Source: Ignavibacteria bacterium | Lineage (GTDB): Bacteria > Bacteroidota > Ignavibacteria > Kapaibacteriales > Kapaibacteriaceae | Assembly (NCBI GenBank): GCA_016873895.1 | Contig: VGVV01000002.1 | Location: 36,188 to 100,187, forward strand | Reading direction: 5' to 3' | Length of the DNA: 64,000 nucleotides | Shown here: positions 19,228-28,560 of the stretch, in pieces | Position numbering within the stretch: the first letter of the stretch is position 1 | Layout of the letters: each line of letters begins with the position of its first letter | Translations under genes and position numbers: made by a program | The notes under the pieces: generated by a model | The model's database searches: none | Told to the model about the DNA's origin: nothing | The model's input: the letters and a program-made list of their open reading frames with translations, nothing else

Positions 19228-19563
19228 TCAAGGTGCTAGGTACGAGGTACGCGGGTACGGGGGGTACGGGGGGTACGGGGGGTTGATGTCTTTCCCGCGA
19301 AAGCGGGAAACCACTTTCGATGCAACACAACCCTCGATGCAACACAGCATGCTTGAGGTCCCTCGTCGCTGTGCTGCTCGGGATGACGCAATGCTTGCGT
19401 GGTTGGGGAAAGCGGGCGTGCCAACGGCTCGCCCCTACACGGCACTCGCTGCTCGGCACTTACCATGCGAGGGACCCCGCGGGAATGACGCTCAGTAATT
19501 GGTAATTCGTAATTGGTAATTCGTAATTGGTAATTCGTAATTGGTAATTCGTAATTGGTAATT
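19228..19563. repeat. Mosaic repeat island between T9SS plug gene and ruvB
   Basis: This roughly 350-base non-coding stretch holds several repeat classes in series. They are GGTAC-type units and three 9-base GGGGGGTAC units (about 19228-19280), and the perfect hairpin TTTCCCGC-GAAA-GCGGGAAA (19291-19310). Next are a GAGGTCCCTCG...CTCGGGATGACGC element (about 19353-19389) and a GGGCGTGCC...GGCTCGCCC element (about 19415-19437). Last is an alternating TAATTGG/TAATTCG heptamer array (19494-19563). The array supplies the TAA stop of the plug gene. Confidence 0.85.
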
Positions 19564-20839
19564 ATCTCCCCAAATACATCGTACTGCTTCCAACAGCTAC
19601 GATGCCGTCGTAACCACCGTAGTCCAGCTCTTTATAGTAGGCGAAGGCAACAAATGAGTTGTTTGCTGAGGCAGTATTTCCTTCGAACTCTTCGAAGCTC
19701 AAGTCCATGATTTCATCGGTATCAGCATTGAGGCGTCCCGTAGCATAGAGGTAATTGTGGCGTCCACGACGCAGCCATTGGCGTAACCGATAGAGATTGA
19801 GTGACTCATCGTACCACATCATCCAGGATTTATCTGGCGTCCAGTTGTTGAATGAGCCGGCCACAAAAACATCTTCTCGGCTAACGCCTCCTGGATTGGG
19901 ATCCAACAGAATCTCCACAGGCACAAATTCGTCGTTAGCGCCAACTATGCCCTGCGACGTCATAGCGCCGTCGTCTGCGCGTTCAAAAAAGGTACCGTTG
20001 CGTCGCATGTCTGAAAGGGGCATGCGAACGGGTGCTCCAACAAAGGGGTACCTTGCCATGTCTGTAAGGTCGAGTATCCGATACTCATTTTGTGCAGGCA
20101 TGCGCTCAAGTCTAAAGACTTTGCCGCTTTGCGGCATGCCAACAACAAAACTTCCCACTCCCTGAGGGTTCCGAACAGATGTTAGAGTTTCGCTTGCATA
20201 GAATGGTTCATACCATCGATGATTTCGGTAGAGCGCAAGCGTATGAAGGTTTGTTGACAGTAGACTGTTTGATCGGTCCGTTACACCAGATTCAATTGTG
20301 TAAGCAATCGAAGAAACCTGAAAGCGTGGCTGATAGAAGTCTGTCATAAACGACATCCGCATTGATGCTCGCACATCAACAGCAAAGATTTTGGTTTCTC
20401 CTATGATGGAGTCGTTGGAAAGATCATACAGGGTTACTTTCCAATTGCCGGAGAAGCGAATCGATGTCTGAGGGTTCGGAAACACCATCTTGCCTCGGTA
20501 TCGATAATATTTCGAGCGCTCGGGTGCAATCGACCAGTCTACTATGCTGGTTCTATTTGTAACGTCATTGAGAAACCCATTATCGGATGGTTGCCAGTCT
20601 GCTTTGCAATGGGTGATGCGCGCATACACATTAGGGATCGAGTGCGACGCAACATCGAATTCTACCGTTACAAACTCAGAGCCTACTTCATTTGCCTCGC
20701 TTGATTTCAGCACGACTATAGGGGGTAGACGCTCATCGTTGGCCCCATAACTTCGTATCATGCGAAGCGTAACGTCGCCATCTTGAGCATACGTGCTGAT
20801 GCTCAGGAAAAAAAGGACGGCTGCTATCAGCCGGATCAT
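19562..20839 (-). CDS. DUF5103 protein, type IX secretion system plug
   Basis: The 425-residue protein has a signal peptide (cleavage near STYAQ, about 19) and the DUF5103 layout. It shows ITHCKADWQPSD, a Y..Y-containing beta-rich N-domain, a middle domain with NPQGVGSF, and a C-terminal E-set domain starting EDVFVAGSFNNW. In Bacteroidota this family is the periplasmic plug that closes the SprA outer-membrane pore of T9SS. It fits the T9SS tails found elsewhere in this window. It overlaps the thioesterase gene by ATGA and is last of a six-gene operon with era and bamD. Confidence 0.85.
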   Translation of the reverse strand: MIRLIAAVLFFLSISTYAQDGDVTLRMIRSYGANDERLPPIVVLKSSEANEVGSEFVTVEFDVASHSIPNVYARITHCKADWQPSDNGFLNDVTNRTSIVDWSIAPERSKYYRYRGKMVFPNPQTSIRFSGNWKVTLYDLSNDSIIGETKIFAVDVRASMRMSFMTDFYQPRFQVSSIAYTIESGVTDRSNSLLSTNLHTLALYRNHRWYEPFYASETLTSVRNPQGVGSFVVGMPQSGKVFRLERMPAQNEYRILDLTDMARYPFVGAPVRMPLSDMRRNGTFFERADDGAMTSQGIVGANDEFVPVEILLDPNPGGVSREDVFVAGSFNNWTPDKSWMMWYDESLNLYRLRQWLRRGRHNYLYATGRLNADTDEIMDLSFEEFEGNTASANNSFVAFAYYKELDYGGYDGIVAVGSSTMYLGR

Positions 20840-21318
20840 CCCCGGCGTGCCTTCATTGCTTCGCGGGCGCGAAGGCGAATCTCGCGACGCATGGCAGCTT
20901 CTTCGTATCGGTGCTTTTCCTCGTCTGTTTCAGGTGATAGCGGAGAGGCGGGAAGGGGCTTACCATACTGGTCGATTGCAACAAACGTTAGGAACGCGTC
21001 AGACGTGCGCGTCCGTGTGCCATTGAGTGGGTCTTCCCGTTCAACCTGCACATATACTTCCATCGACGTCTTAAATGCTCGCGTGAGAATCGAGGTAATG
21101 TGCACCACGTGCCCAAGCTTGATAGGTTCATCAAATGTAATCTGGTCAACCGAAGCAGTAACACACACTTTACCAGAATGGCGCATAGCACTAAGTGCAG
21201 CGGCGATGTCGACCCAATGCATGAGGCGTCCGCCAAGGAGATTGCCAAGATAATTCGTATCGTTTGGGAGAACCAGCTCCGTCATGACAACCAGACTGTT
21301 ACTTGGTGTTTTCATCAT
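20836..21318 (-). CDS. Acyl-CoA thioesterase (hotdog fold, YciA/BFIT type)
   Basis: The 160-residue hotdog-fold thioesterase has LPNDTNYLGNLLGGRLMHWVD, matching the YciA/ACOT family with the catalytic Asn/Asp region, and TASVDQITFDEPIKLGHVV. The C-terminal 30 residues are a charged helix (EEKHRYEEAAMRREIRLRARE) typical of the family. It hydrolyses acyl-CoA in the cytoplasm; chain-length preference is unknown. It overlaps bamD and the plug gene by four bases each. Start ATG codons at 21318 and 21315 are both possible. Confidence 0.9.
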   Translation of the reverse strand: MMKTPSNSLVVMTELVLPNDTNYLGNLLGGRLMHWVDIAAALSAMRHSGKVCVTASVDQITFDEPIKLGHVVHITSILTRAFKTSMEVYVQVEREDPLNGTRTRTSDAFLTFVAIDQYGKPLPASPLSPETDEEKHRYEEAAMRREIRLRAREAMKARRG

Positions 21319-22064
21319 AATCCTCGCTCGATTGCGTCCACAACGGTTTGCTGCTGTGGTTGTTTGATTAGACGTCGATACGTTGCTATCGCCGCTCTTG
21401 CATCATCTGTTTTCTTGAGCTCAACAAGCAGCTCGATCTTCTTTACTAACGCAGGTTCAAGCCATTTCGTGTCTGGATACTCATCGATAATTGCATCAAG
21501 TTGTATAAGGGTAGCTTTTCTTGATAGCGTAAGCAGATAATGATCTGCAACTAGCCAAAAGCGTTCTGCCAGCCTGTCGCGTAGGTCGCGAATGTGTTTG
21601 GCCGCTTCGAGTGAGAGCGAATCACGCACAAAGAGTGACTGGAAGTCGGTGTAGGCTTGGATTGCCTTGCGAGTATTTTCCTGGTCGCGATCAGCAGGCA
21701 GGGCAATCTTCTCGTAGCACTGAGCTGCCTTAAACATAGACTCGCGCACGTATTCACTGGATGGATAGGAACGACGAACCTGATTGTAGTTGAACGCAGC
21801 CATGATAAACTCTCCGCGCTCAAAGTTGATCTCTGCAGTGTAGTACTGTGCATCATCTGCATATTGAGATGCTGGGTATTGTAGCTTGATTACATCAAAC
21901 TGTGCTTGGGCATCGAGGTAATTGCCGTCATCAAAGGACTTCTTCCCAGCTTCGAAGATCTCATCTACCGACTTTTTAGCACTCGCTCCATCACTACTTG
22001 AACACGAAGCAAGTATCACCAGAGCAATGAGATTGCAAACAGATATGGTACAGCGATAACTCAT
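21315..22064 (-). CDS. bamD: Outer-membrane assembly lipoprotein BamD
   Basis: The 249-residue lipoprotein has a signal with lipobox LASC, then SSSDGASAKK. Five TPR-like repeats follow, recognisable as YLDAQAQFDVIKLQYPASQYADDAQYYTAEINF and similar. It belongs to the BamD/YfiO family, which assists BamA in folding beta-barrels. I prefer the ATG at 22064; a TTG at 22085 would add seven residues overlapping era. It lies between era and the thioesterase gene in the operon and fits the many OM-barrel genes in the window. Confidence 0.9.
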   Translation of the reverse strand: MSYRCTISVCNLIALVILASCSSSDGASAKKSVDEIFEAGKKSFDDGNYLDAQAQFDVIKLQYPASQYADDAQYYTAEINFERGEFIMAAFNYNQVRRSYPSSEYVRESMFKAAQCYEKIALPADRDQENTRKAIQAYTDFQSLFVRDSLSLEAAKHIRDLRDRLAERFWLVADHYLLTLSRKATLIQLDAIIDEYPDTKWLEPALVKKIELLVELKKTDDARAAIATYRRLIKQPQQQTVVDAIERGL

Positions 22065-22081
22065 GCAATGCAAATTACGTC

Positions 22082-22972
22082 TCAATACCCCATGCTAGCT
22101 AGTTGTGCTCTGTCGTTGCGCCAGTCATTGCGAACCTTTACATACAGCTCAAGAAACACGGGTTGACCGAGATGTTGTTCGATGCTTGCCCGAGCTGCTT
22201 GGCCAACTTGTTTAAGAGCTACACCTTGAGAGCCAATGAGAATGGCTTTCTGATTCTCACGCTCCACGATAACATCGGCGGATATGTACCACTTGCCCCC
22301 TTCACGCTCCTTGAATTCCGTGATCATTACCTCGGTAGCATATGGCACTTCTTCGGTGAATTGTTTGAACACGGCTTCTCGCACAAACTCTGCGACGAAG
22401 AACCTATCCGTTTGGTCTGATGCCAATTCTGGGTCGTACTGGAATGGGCCCTCGGGTGCAAGTTCGCGCAACATGACCATGAGGTCTTCGATGAACTTGT
22501 TGTCGCGGGCCGAAACAGCAATTGCTTTGGCAAAGAGCCCACTTTCGCGGGCTTGTTCCATGAGTGGTAAGGCTTCTTTACGAATCTTGACGGCATCCAT
22601 TTTATTGAGCACGAGCACTGTCGGACGCTTGCGTCTTTCGATGATGCCCGCCCACATGGGGTCTAGAATATTCCCCCGTTCGATTGCCTTAGGGGTATCT
22701 ACCACAACGCAAATGATATCTGCTTCGTCGAGTGCTTCATCCACGAATCCCATCATGGAGCGCTGCAAGCGGTACGTAGGTTTGAGAATACCCGGCGTAT
22801 CGAGGAACACAAGTTGGGTATCATCCTTGGTATCGATCCCGAGGACGCGTCGTCGTGTGGTTTGGGGTTTATTGGTAACAATGCTCAGATGCATCTCCAT
22901 GATGGCATTCATGAGCGTGGACTTCCCAGCATTTGGTCGTCCAATGATGGCAACGGTTGCGTATTTGGTCAA
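22082..22972 (-). CDS. era: Ribosome-assembly GTPase Era
   Basis: The 296-residue Era binds 16S rRNA during 30S maturation. It has G1 GRPNAGKST, G2 region QTTRRRVLGI, G3 DTPG, G4 NKMD and G5 VSARD. The C-terminal KH domain is VIVERENQKAILIGSQG..LKQVG. The start is TTG at 22972 (TTGACC), overlapping the stop of the upstream small gene as TTGA. No ATG gives a complete G1 strand. Confidence 0.97.
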   Translation of the reverse strand: MTKYATVAIIGRPNAGKSTLMNAIMEMHLSIVTNKPQTTRRRVLGIDTKDDTQLVFLDTPGILKPTYRLQRSMMGFVDEALDEADIICVVVDTPKAIERGNILDPMWAGIIERRKRPTVLVLNKMDAVKIRKEALPLMEQARESGLFAKAIAVSARDNKFIEDLMVMLRELAPEGPFQYDPELASDQTDRFFVAEFVREAVFKQFTEEVPYATEVMITEFKEREGGKWYISADVIVERENQKAILIGSQGVALKQVGQAARASIEQHLGQPVFLELYVKVRNDWRNDRAQLASMGY

Positions 22973-23274
22973 GCAGCTTCTTTCGACGTAGGCTCAAATG
23001 TGACTTCCGGATGTGCAGCAGCCCACGCACGCTCGCGATCGATGATCTCACGAACAGCAGGCTTCAAAAAGACATCTTCAGGAACCAACTGGCACATGGC
23101 ACGAGCAAGGATAACACATGCGGCCTCGATTGGCATAGAGCGGTTGATGATGATCAAGCGCTGCTCCTTCATAAGGCATGCACCGCCGCGAAAAGCTCCC
23201 TGCTCCCTACGAACATTATAGTCGAGTGATTTCGCAAGTGTAGTTAATTCTTCCAACAGCTTATCTGCTTTCAT
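22969..23274 (-). CDS. Small conserved protein of unknown function upstream of era
   Basis: The 101-residue soluble protein starts MKADKLLEELTTLAKSLDY. It has the motif REQGAFRGGACLMKEQRLIIINRSMP, then a helical part with ARAMCQLVPEDVFLKPAVREIID. The conserved look of the FRGG.C....L.IIN segment suggests a real family, but I do not recognise a function. The ATG at 23274 lies inside the 3' end of the membrane-protein gene (14-base overlap), and the stop overlaps the era start. The longer upstream frame is a shadow of the membrane protein. Confidence 0.7.
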   Translation of the reverse strand: MKADKLLEELTTLAKSLDYNVRREQGAFRGGACLMKEQRLIIINRSMPIEAACVILARAMCQLVPEDVFLKPAVREIIDRERAWAAAHPEVTFEPTSKEAA

Positions 23275-23809
23275 TCTCAGCCAAAACGTTATGAAGTGGA
23301 CGCATCGTGGTAAACAGCACAATCGTGATTCCCGAAAGCAGCACCAGCGGGGAAACAATCCCGATAACCTGATTGGAGAATCTACGTAAAAAGACATCTA
23401 CGATCTGTTGTGGTTGAGCAAGGGGCATACCTGTTTGGTAGTCGAAGAAGCTCCACAGCAGAAGATCCGCATCGATAAGGTACCCCTGAGCAGGCAACAC
23501 GATCAGAAAAAGAACTGCGGACATGAAGAGCCAACCATAGCGCTTATAGTGTCCGCGCATAAGCAGGATCGTTACAAGTCCTGATACCGCCGATACAGCA
23601 AATGAAATCAACGTCCACATGCCTAAGCTGGTGTACAACCAGATTGTTTGCAGCAGAACAGGCTTTGTAAGCTTGGACTTGAGTTGGATGGTTCCGGGTA
23701 CAAATACATCGTACCCAACTGCAAGCCGTGCAACAGACATTCCTAGCCACAGTATGCTGGCTAGGATGAAGATTGAGAGGATGATGCGGGATGTTGTTGT
23801 TGTAAACAT
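23261..23809 (-). CDS. Four-helix integral membrane protein, unknown function
   Basis: The 182-residue protein has about four hydrophobic segments (residues 7-30, 58-82, 88-110 and 148-170). A periplasm-sized loop lies between helices 1 and 2 (VFVPGTIQLKSKLTKP) and another between 3 and 4. I recognise no family. It starts at the ATG at 23809 (a TTG at 23836 would add nine residues) and is the first gene of the era-bamD-plug operon. Its only context clue is this envelope-biogenesis operon. Confidence 0.65.
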   Translation of the reverse strand: MFTTTTSRIILSIFILASILWLGMSVARLAVGYDVFVPGTIQLKSKLTKPVLLQTIWLYTSLGMWTLISFAVSAVSGLVTILLMRGHYKRYGWLFMSAVLFLIVLPAQGYLIDADLLLWSFFDYQTGMPLAQPQQIVDVFLRRFSNQVIGIVSPLVLLSGITIVLFTTMRPLHNVLAENESR

Positions 23810-23900
23810 TGTGCTGGAATAAAAATGGCTGCGCAAGTTACGGCTCAGGGGCTATTTGACGAATTCGCACTAAGTTCGAGATTGTTACCGGAGTACAGCA

Positions 23901-25283
23901 ATGATCAATATCAGCAATCGAACGCCAGCATTTGTGCTGGCAATTATACTATGTGTTTTTGCCACTTGTGCGCAACCCGGTGCAGTTACGATTCGCATAA
24001 CTCAACCACCCCCAAATCAATTCAGGATGTCTGATGTGTGGAAAGGCCAGATTGTCAATGCCACACCCAACACCATCAGAGTATATCTGCATGCCAGCGT
24101 TGAAGAGATTTCGAGAACTACAGGGATAGTTGTTGATGCACGTTCCAAGCAAATCGACCTGTTGCCCGGCATAACGTCCATTAGTGGTGCTCAAGTAGAG
24201 CCCTTTACAGTTGACAAGTACAACAAGGACTACTACAATGTAATCCTGCAGTCTGGCTCTATGCCCAGTGGGGATTATCGCGGTTGTACAGAGGTGATCG
24301 AGGTTACAACAGGGGGCGTGCTTGCCACAACATGCAATGATGTGGTTATCCAGCGAACTTCACAACCCTTTCTCGTTGCTCCGGTAAACGAAACGTTTGT
24401 GCGTGATCAATATCCTACCTTCTCATGGATGAGTGCAACGCCGCCGCTCAACAGAGACGAGATTGTCTACAGGTTGCGTATTGCAGAGATCTATGGAACG
24501 CAAACCCCTCAAGATGCCGCTAAGCGCAATCCTGCTTTCCTGGACGTGTCGGAGCTACGACGCACATTGCTCATGTATCCCGTGTCTGCACGACGTTTGG
24601 CTGTTGGCCAGAGATATGCATGGTACGTAGGCGCTTATGAACGCATAGGTAGTAGCTTTCAGTACCTCGGTGAAAGTGAAGTTTGGCAATTCACCTATAC
24701 AGATGCACCACTTCGGATGGATTCGTCGCTTTCTGCCCATTCTGCTATTCGGTTGTTCTCCTGCCCAGGAGAAAACTGGGATTTTGAGACGGGCACATAT
24801 TCGTGCTGGGTTGCCGAGGGTGACGCTTTCGAGCAGTCGCCAATCCGTGATGATCACCCTGTGTTTGGCTTGGTTCAGCAACACCGGCGGTATTGGGTAT
24901 CGTCTTATGGGACAGACCTTGGCGACGGGGCACGCGGAGAGCTACGGTCGCAGGAATTCGTCATCACCAGTGACAAGATTCAACTTCACGTTGGTGGTAG
25001 TAATCAAGCAGATGCATGTGTGGAGCTCCTCGTATCGAAAAACGACAACGATACCTTACAGGGGCCGCGCAGGCGCATTGCAGGTATGACTGGGAACTTT
25101 GTTGTTGTTGCCACCAGCCATGTTGATGGCAGGGGGGCTCGCGAACGTCTTGATCCGATTGTGTGGGATGTGAGGCAGCTTAAGCAGCGTCAGGCAGTGA
25201 TCCTCGTTCGCGATTGGTCATCTAGTGCACATGTAAATCTTGATGCCGTCCGCTTTCTTGACGATGATTCAGGGCAGAAGTGA
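23901..25283 (+). CDS. Secreted protein with C-terminal levanase-type jelly-roll domain, unknown role
   Basis: The 460-residue protein has a signal peptide (about 1-24) and an N-terminal beta-rich part. A middle fibronectin-like segment contains PVNETFVRDQYPTFSW. The C-terminal domain (about 290-455) shows NWDFETGTYSCW, RRYWVSSYGTDLGDGARGEL and LHVGGSNQ..CVELLV..WDVRQLKQRQAVILVRDWSS. This resembles the carbohydrate-binding sandwich found after GH32 levanases. Glycan binding is inferred. The stop overlaps the next gene (ATGATG at 25280), so the two probably act together at the outer membrane. Confidence 0.6.
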   Translation: MINISNRTPAFVLAIILCVFATCAQPGAVTIRITQPPPNQFRMSDVWKGQIVNATPNTIRVYLHASVEEISRTTGIVVDARSKQIDLLPGITSISGAQVEPFTVDKYNKDYYNVILQSGSMPSGDYRGCTEVIEVTTGGVLATTCNDVVIQRTSQPFLVAPVNETFVRDQYPTFSWMSATPPLNRDEIVYRLRIAEIYGTQTPQDAAKRNPAFLDVSELRRTLLMYPVSARRLAVGQRYAWYVGAYERIGSSFQYLGESEVWQFTYTDAPLRMDSSLSAHSAIRLFSCPGENWDFETGTYSCWVAEGDAFEQSPIRDDHPVFGLVQQHRRYWVSSYGTDLGDGARGELRSQEFVITSDKIQLHVGGSNQADACVELLVSKNDNDTLQGPRRRIAGMTGNFVVVATSHVDGRGARERLDPIVWDVRQLKQRQAVILVRDWSSSAHVNLDAVRFLDDDSGQK

Positions 25284-27259
25284 TGCGCATTGTTACAGCA
25301 GTAGTACTGTACTGCATAGCTCTTCCAGCGTATGGACAATCCTGGTTCGGTCTAGGTTCTCGGGCTGGAGACGCTCCCGTTGTGCTCACTGGGAGCTATC
25401 GCATTCTTGGGCAATCATCCAACCGCCAGGGTACGTTTCAGGAGAAGCCCCCTGACTTTGCTCGAGCAGAATTTACTCCAACGATGATCCTGTTTGGTAT
25501 TCCTGTTAGTGCTACGCTGCTCTATTCAACGGAACAACGAGACATTCGTCAGGAGATCAACGCCTTTTCTCTCAACCTTGATCCAGAGATGCTTCAGAGG
25601 ATCGTTGAGCAGAGGGCTTTTAAGGCACTAGAGCTCTTTATGGCATCCGACTCCGGAACGATAGTACATCAAGCCATGGATGTGTATGACTCAGCGCACG
25701 TCGTGGCTGATTCGGCAGAGATGCTAGTGGATTCTGCTAGAGTCTTTGCAGGGCAAGTATCGTCGCGCGTGGAACAGTTTCGAAAGCTCGAACAGATGCG
25801 CTCTACGTCTGGCAGCTCACCACTCGAGTATGTCGATGCGCTTGAGTCACTAGGGCTCGTGAGCGCAACCGAAAGGACAATGATGTGGCTGCCCAAGGTT
25901 GGATTTGGAACGATTTTCCCAACGCTTACACCGCTTACAGTGAGCGGTACTCGCGTTGAGGGCACCAGTATCGAATGGAATCCGGGGAAGGTCTTTTTCA
26001 TCTCTGCTCTCAAGGGTACTACACAGCGTCCACTTGCTCGTGCTGATGGACTGCGCATCGACACTGCGATCTATACGAATCTCGACAACGCTGATTTTGG
26101 ACGTTCCATAACGGGCGCGCGTCTTGGGTTTGGTGCCAAAGATGGTCCCCACTGGATGTTTACAGGCGTCTATACTACCGATGATGCAACAGCGGCGCCC
26201 ATTCGTGATAGTCTCTCTATTTCTACTCCGCAACGAAACGTGCTAACATCGATGGACTTTCGCGTTGAACCAATCAAAGGAATTTGGACTATCGCTGCAG
26301 AAGTTGCCGGCAGCATTACTGTCGGAGATCTTCATGCACCAAAGTTCTCTACCGACCAGCTGCCGAGATTTATTCTTGATCTCATCGATTCGAGCTCATC
26401 AGCATATGCAGACTGGGCCGGCACTGCCAGCACGTCTTTGTCTATTGCATCAACAGGTACTCGTCTCTCTGGCGTAGTTCGTCGTGTAGGTACGGGATAC
26501 CGCGCTCTTGGCGTACCGAATATGAGAGTGGATGTACTGCGTTATGATGCAAAGCTGGATCAGGCACTTTTTAAGCGTCAGCTATCCTTGGGCGTTTTTG
26601 TACGCAGAGATCAGGATAACCTGATCCCTCTTAAACGCGCTACTACTTTGACCACGTCAATGGGCGCAAACATGAACATCTCCATTCGCCACCTGCCATA
26701 CGTTCGGCTCTCGTATATGCCATTTGTCCAGGAGTCCGACGCAACCGACTCTGTATATGCATATGCAAATCGTACGACTATGTGGACCTCTGCAACAGGA
26801 TATTCATATCGCATTGGAGACCTGTCTGCCAGTACACATCTCACATATTCACGCCAGGAAACAGCAACATCTGTTGCAAGCACCGACTATTCGGTTACGT
26901 CTGCAACAGGTAACCAGTCGATATCGTTTGTCTTCCCACTGAGTCTGAACCTTGGACTTGGCATCATTCAGCAAACCTCAGCCTCTACTGAGGATGCGAC
27001 AATCATCACGGGCGACGGATCGTTCGCCTATTCGTTTGATGATGTTCTGTCTGCAAATGGAGGTCTGACATTAGCGTTCGACAAAACCTATGGCGACAGA
27101 GTTGGATTCCAGCTCGGCATCACAGCGCATTTCGAAGACATAGCAGATATCGATCTTCGTGCTGAGCGATCAATCTTTGACGAACGCTTTACCCCTGCCG
27201 TACTTGGTGGGTCGTATCAGGAGAGTGTTTTTCGAGTTGTTATATCCAAGACGTGGTAA
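25280..27259 (+). CDS. Outer-membrane beta-barrel protein, unknown function
   Basis: The 659-residue protein has a signal peptide (MMRIVTAVVLYCIALPAYGQ). A helical periplasmic segment (about 95-180) is rich in Asp/Ser-Ala repeats (YDSAHVVADSAEMLVDSARVFAGQ). A long run of amphipathic strands then ends FRVVISKTW, where the terminal aromatic residue fits the BAM beta-signal. No family is recognised. It overlaps the preceding secreted protein by four bases and is convergent with surA, five bases away. The barrel at 48588 is similar in style but not obviously homologous. Confidence 0.6.
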   Translation: MMRIVTAVVLYCIALPAYGQSWFGLGSRAGDAPVVLTGSYRILGQSSNRQGTFQEKPPDFARAEFTPTMILFGIPVSATLLYSTEQRDIRQEINAFSLNLDPEMLQRIVEQRAFKALELFMASDSGTIVHQAMDVYDSAHVVADSAEMLVDSARVFAGQVSSRVEQFRKLEQMRSTSGSSPLEYVDALESLGLVSATERTMMWLPKVGFGTIFPTLTPLTVSGTRVEGTSIEWNPGKVFFISALKGTTQRPLARADGLRIDTAIYTNLDNADFGRSITGARLGFGAKDGPHWMFTGVYTTDDATAAPIRDSLSISTPQRNVLTSMDFRVEPIKGIWTIAAEVAGSITVGDLHAPKFSTDQLPRFILDLIDSSSSAYADWAGTASTSLSIASTGTRLSGVVRRVGTGYRALGVPNMRVDVLRYDAKLDQALFKRQLSLGVFVRRDQDNLIPLKRATTLTTSMGANMNISIRHLPYVRLSYMPFVQESDATDSVYAYANRTTMWTSATGYSYRIGDLSASTHLTYSRQETATSVASTDYSVTSATGNQSISFVFPLSLNLGLGIIQQTSASTEDATIITGDGSFAYSFDDVLSANGGLTLAFDKTYGDRVGFQLGITAHFEDIADIDLRAERSIFDERFTPAVLGGSYQESVFRVVISKTW

Positions 27260-27264
27260 GGGGC

Positions 27265-28560
27265 TTATCGAACTTCCCAGTATAACTTCTTACGGAGCTC
27301 CTCTATCCATTCTTGCTCCAAGCGCTGACGCTTTTCCAACGTTGCCATCTGTTCTAGCTGCTTGTAGTCGCCATCGAGTGTTGGATAGTGCGACTTTAAC
27401 AGCTTTTTACGCCACATGATGTGGTAGCCGGGCTTTGTGGGATCTGCAGCATAGGGGAGTGGGTCTGAGACGTCTCCATCTGCCATTGCAAGGATTGTTC
27501 GCTTCATGTCATCAGGTAGACGCTGCAGATCTATCTGCCCCATAGCACCACCGAATCCTTGGGTTTCCTTTTCTTCACTGTACTTTTTTGCTAGCGTCTC
27601 AAAATCCTCACCTGTCTTAACGCGACTCTCGAGGTCTACAAGCGTCTTTCGTACAGCATCTCTGTCCTCTTCACTCTGACCAACACGAATCAAGATGTGT
27701 CTGCATGTAATGGTGGTGGATGTCTTGCTAACTAGTTGAATGACATGCCAGCCAAATGGAGTCTCCACGGGTTGTGATATCTCATTGGGTTCCAGAGCAA
27801 ATGCTGCTGATTCAAAAGCTGGAACAAACTTGCCCTTTTCGACACTACCTAGGTCGCCACCATTTGCAGCTGATACAGGGTCTCCACTGTACCTGCGAGC
27901 AAAGTCACTAAAAGATCCACCCTTGGTGATGGAATCCCGTATGCGTAGCGCCAGTCCCTGAGCCTCTTTGTTTTTTTCTGCCGAGGCTGTTACGTACTTA
28001 ACAATGTGGTACAGGTCTACTCGGTCATTGATCTGCGGAATTGAATCCTTGTACTTCTTAAAGAATGATTCAACATCAGACCGTGAAACCTTGACTTCTC
28101 CAAACTTTGCACCCTGGATCTTTTCTACTAAAAGTCTCTTCCGGATCTCATCCCGAAAGTCTTTGCGAATACGCGACATACTCATACCATAGAGATCCTC
28201 GATCCTCTTTTCAGAGCCATATTGCTGAACAAGCATCTGGATCTGGTATTCCATGCGCTGTGTGATTTCGTCGTCCTGTACTTCCGTGCTGTCTTCGATC
28301 GCCTTTGTAACAATGAGTCGTTCATTGATCAGTTGATCAAGTATGGCCTTGCGGACTGATGGGTCTTTCTTGTTGATTCGAGGATCGCGCTGAGCCATCA
28401 CTTCAAGCTGGCCGTCAACATCAGACTTCAATATGATTTCACGTCCAACAATAGCTACGATACCCTCGACGGCATCTTGAGCAGGCAGAGTCGTGGTGTT
28501 GCTCAGCAAGAGAACAACACTCGCAATGAGAAACGAAAGTTTAGTGGCGTGATGCATCAC
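27265..28560 (-). CDS. surA: Periplasmic peptidyl-prolyl isomerase, SurA-like
   Basis: The 431-residue chaperone has a signal peptide (about 1-28), a SurA-type N-terminal domain (GIVAIVGREIILKSDVD, about 32-165) and two parvulin domains (about 180-275 and 283-390). Parvulin hallmarks are FSDFARRYSGDPVSAANGGDLG and CRHILIRV..FGGAMGQI. It would ferry unfolded OM proteins to BamA. It overlaps the larger parvulin gene by ATGA, suggesting a dedicated chaperone pair. Confidence 0.9.
   Translation of the reverse strand: MMHHATKLSFLIASVVLLLSNTTTLPAQDAVEGIVAIVGREIILKSDVDGQLEVMAQRDPRINKKDPSVRKAILDQLINERLIVTKAIEDSTEVQDDEITQRMEYQIQMLVQQYGSEKRIEDLYGMSMSRIRKDFRDEIRKRLLVEKIQGAKFGEVKVSRSDVESFFKKYKDSIPQINDRVDLYHIVKYVTASAEKNKEAQGLALRIRDSITKGGSFSDFARRYSGDPVSAANGGDLGSVEKGKFVPAFESAAFALEPNEISQPVETPFGWHVIQLVSKTSTTITCRHILIRVGQSEEDRDAVRKTLVDLESRVKTGEDFETLAKKYSEEKETQGFGGAMGQIDLQRLPDDMKRTILAMADGDVSDPLPYAADPTKPGYHIMWRKKLLKSHYPTLDGDYKQLEQMATLEKRQRLEQEWIEELRKKLYWEVR

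Noticed and set aside
19205..19459. 85-residue N-terminal extension of RuvB
   Set aside because: It translates the repeat island ([17 protein letters not shown] type); normal RuvB length starts at 19204.
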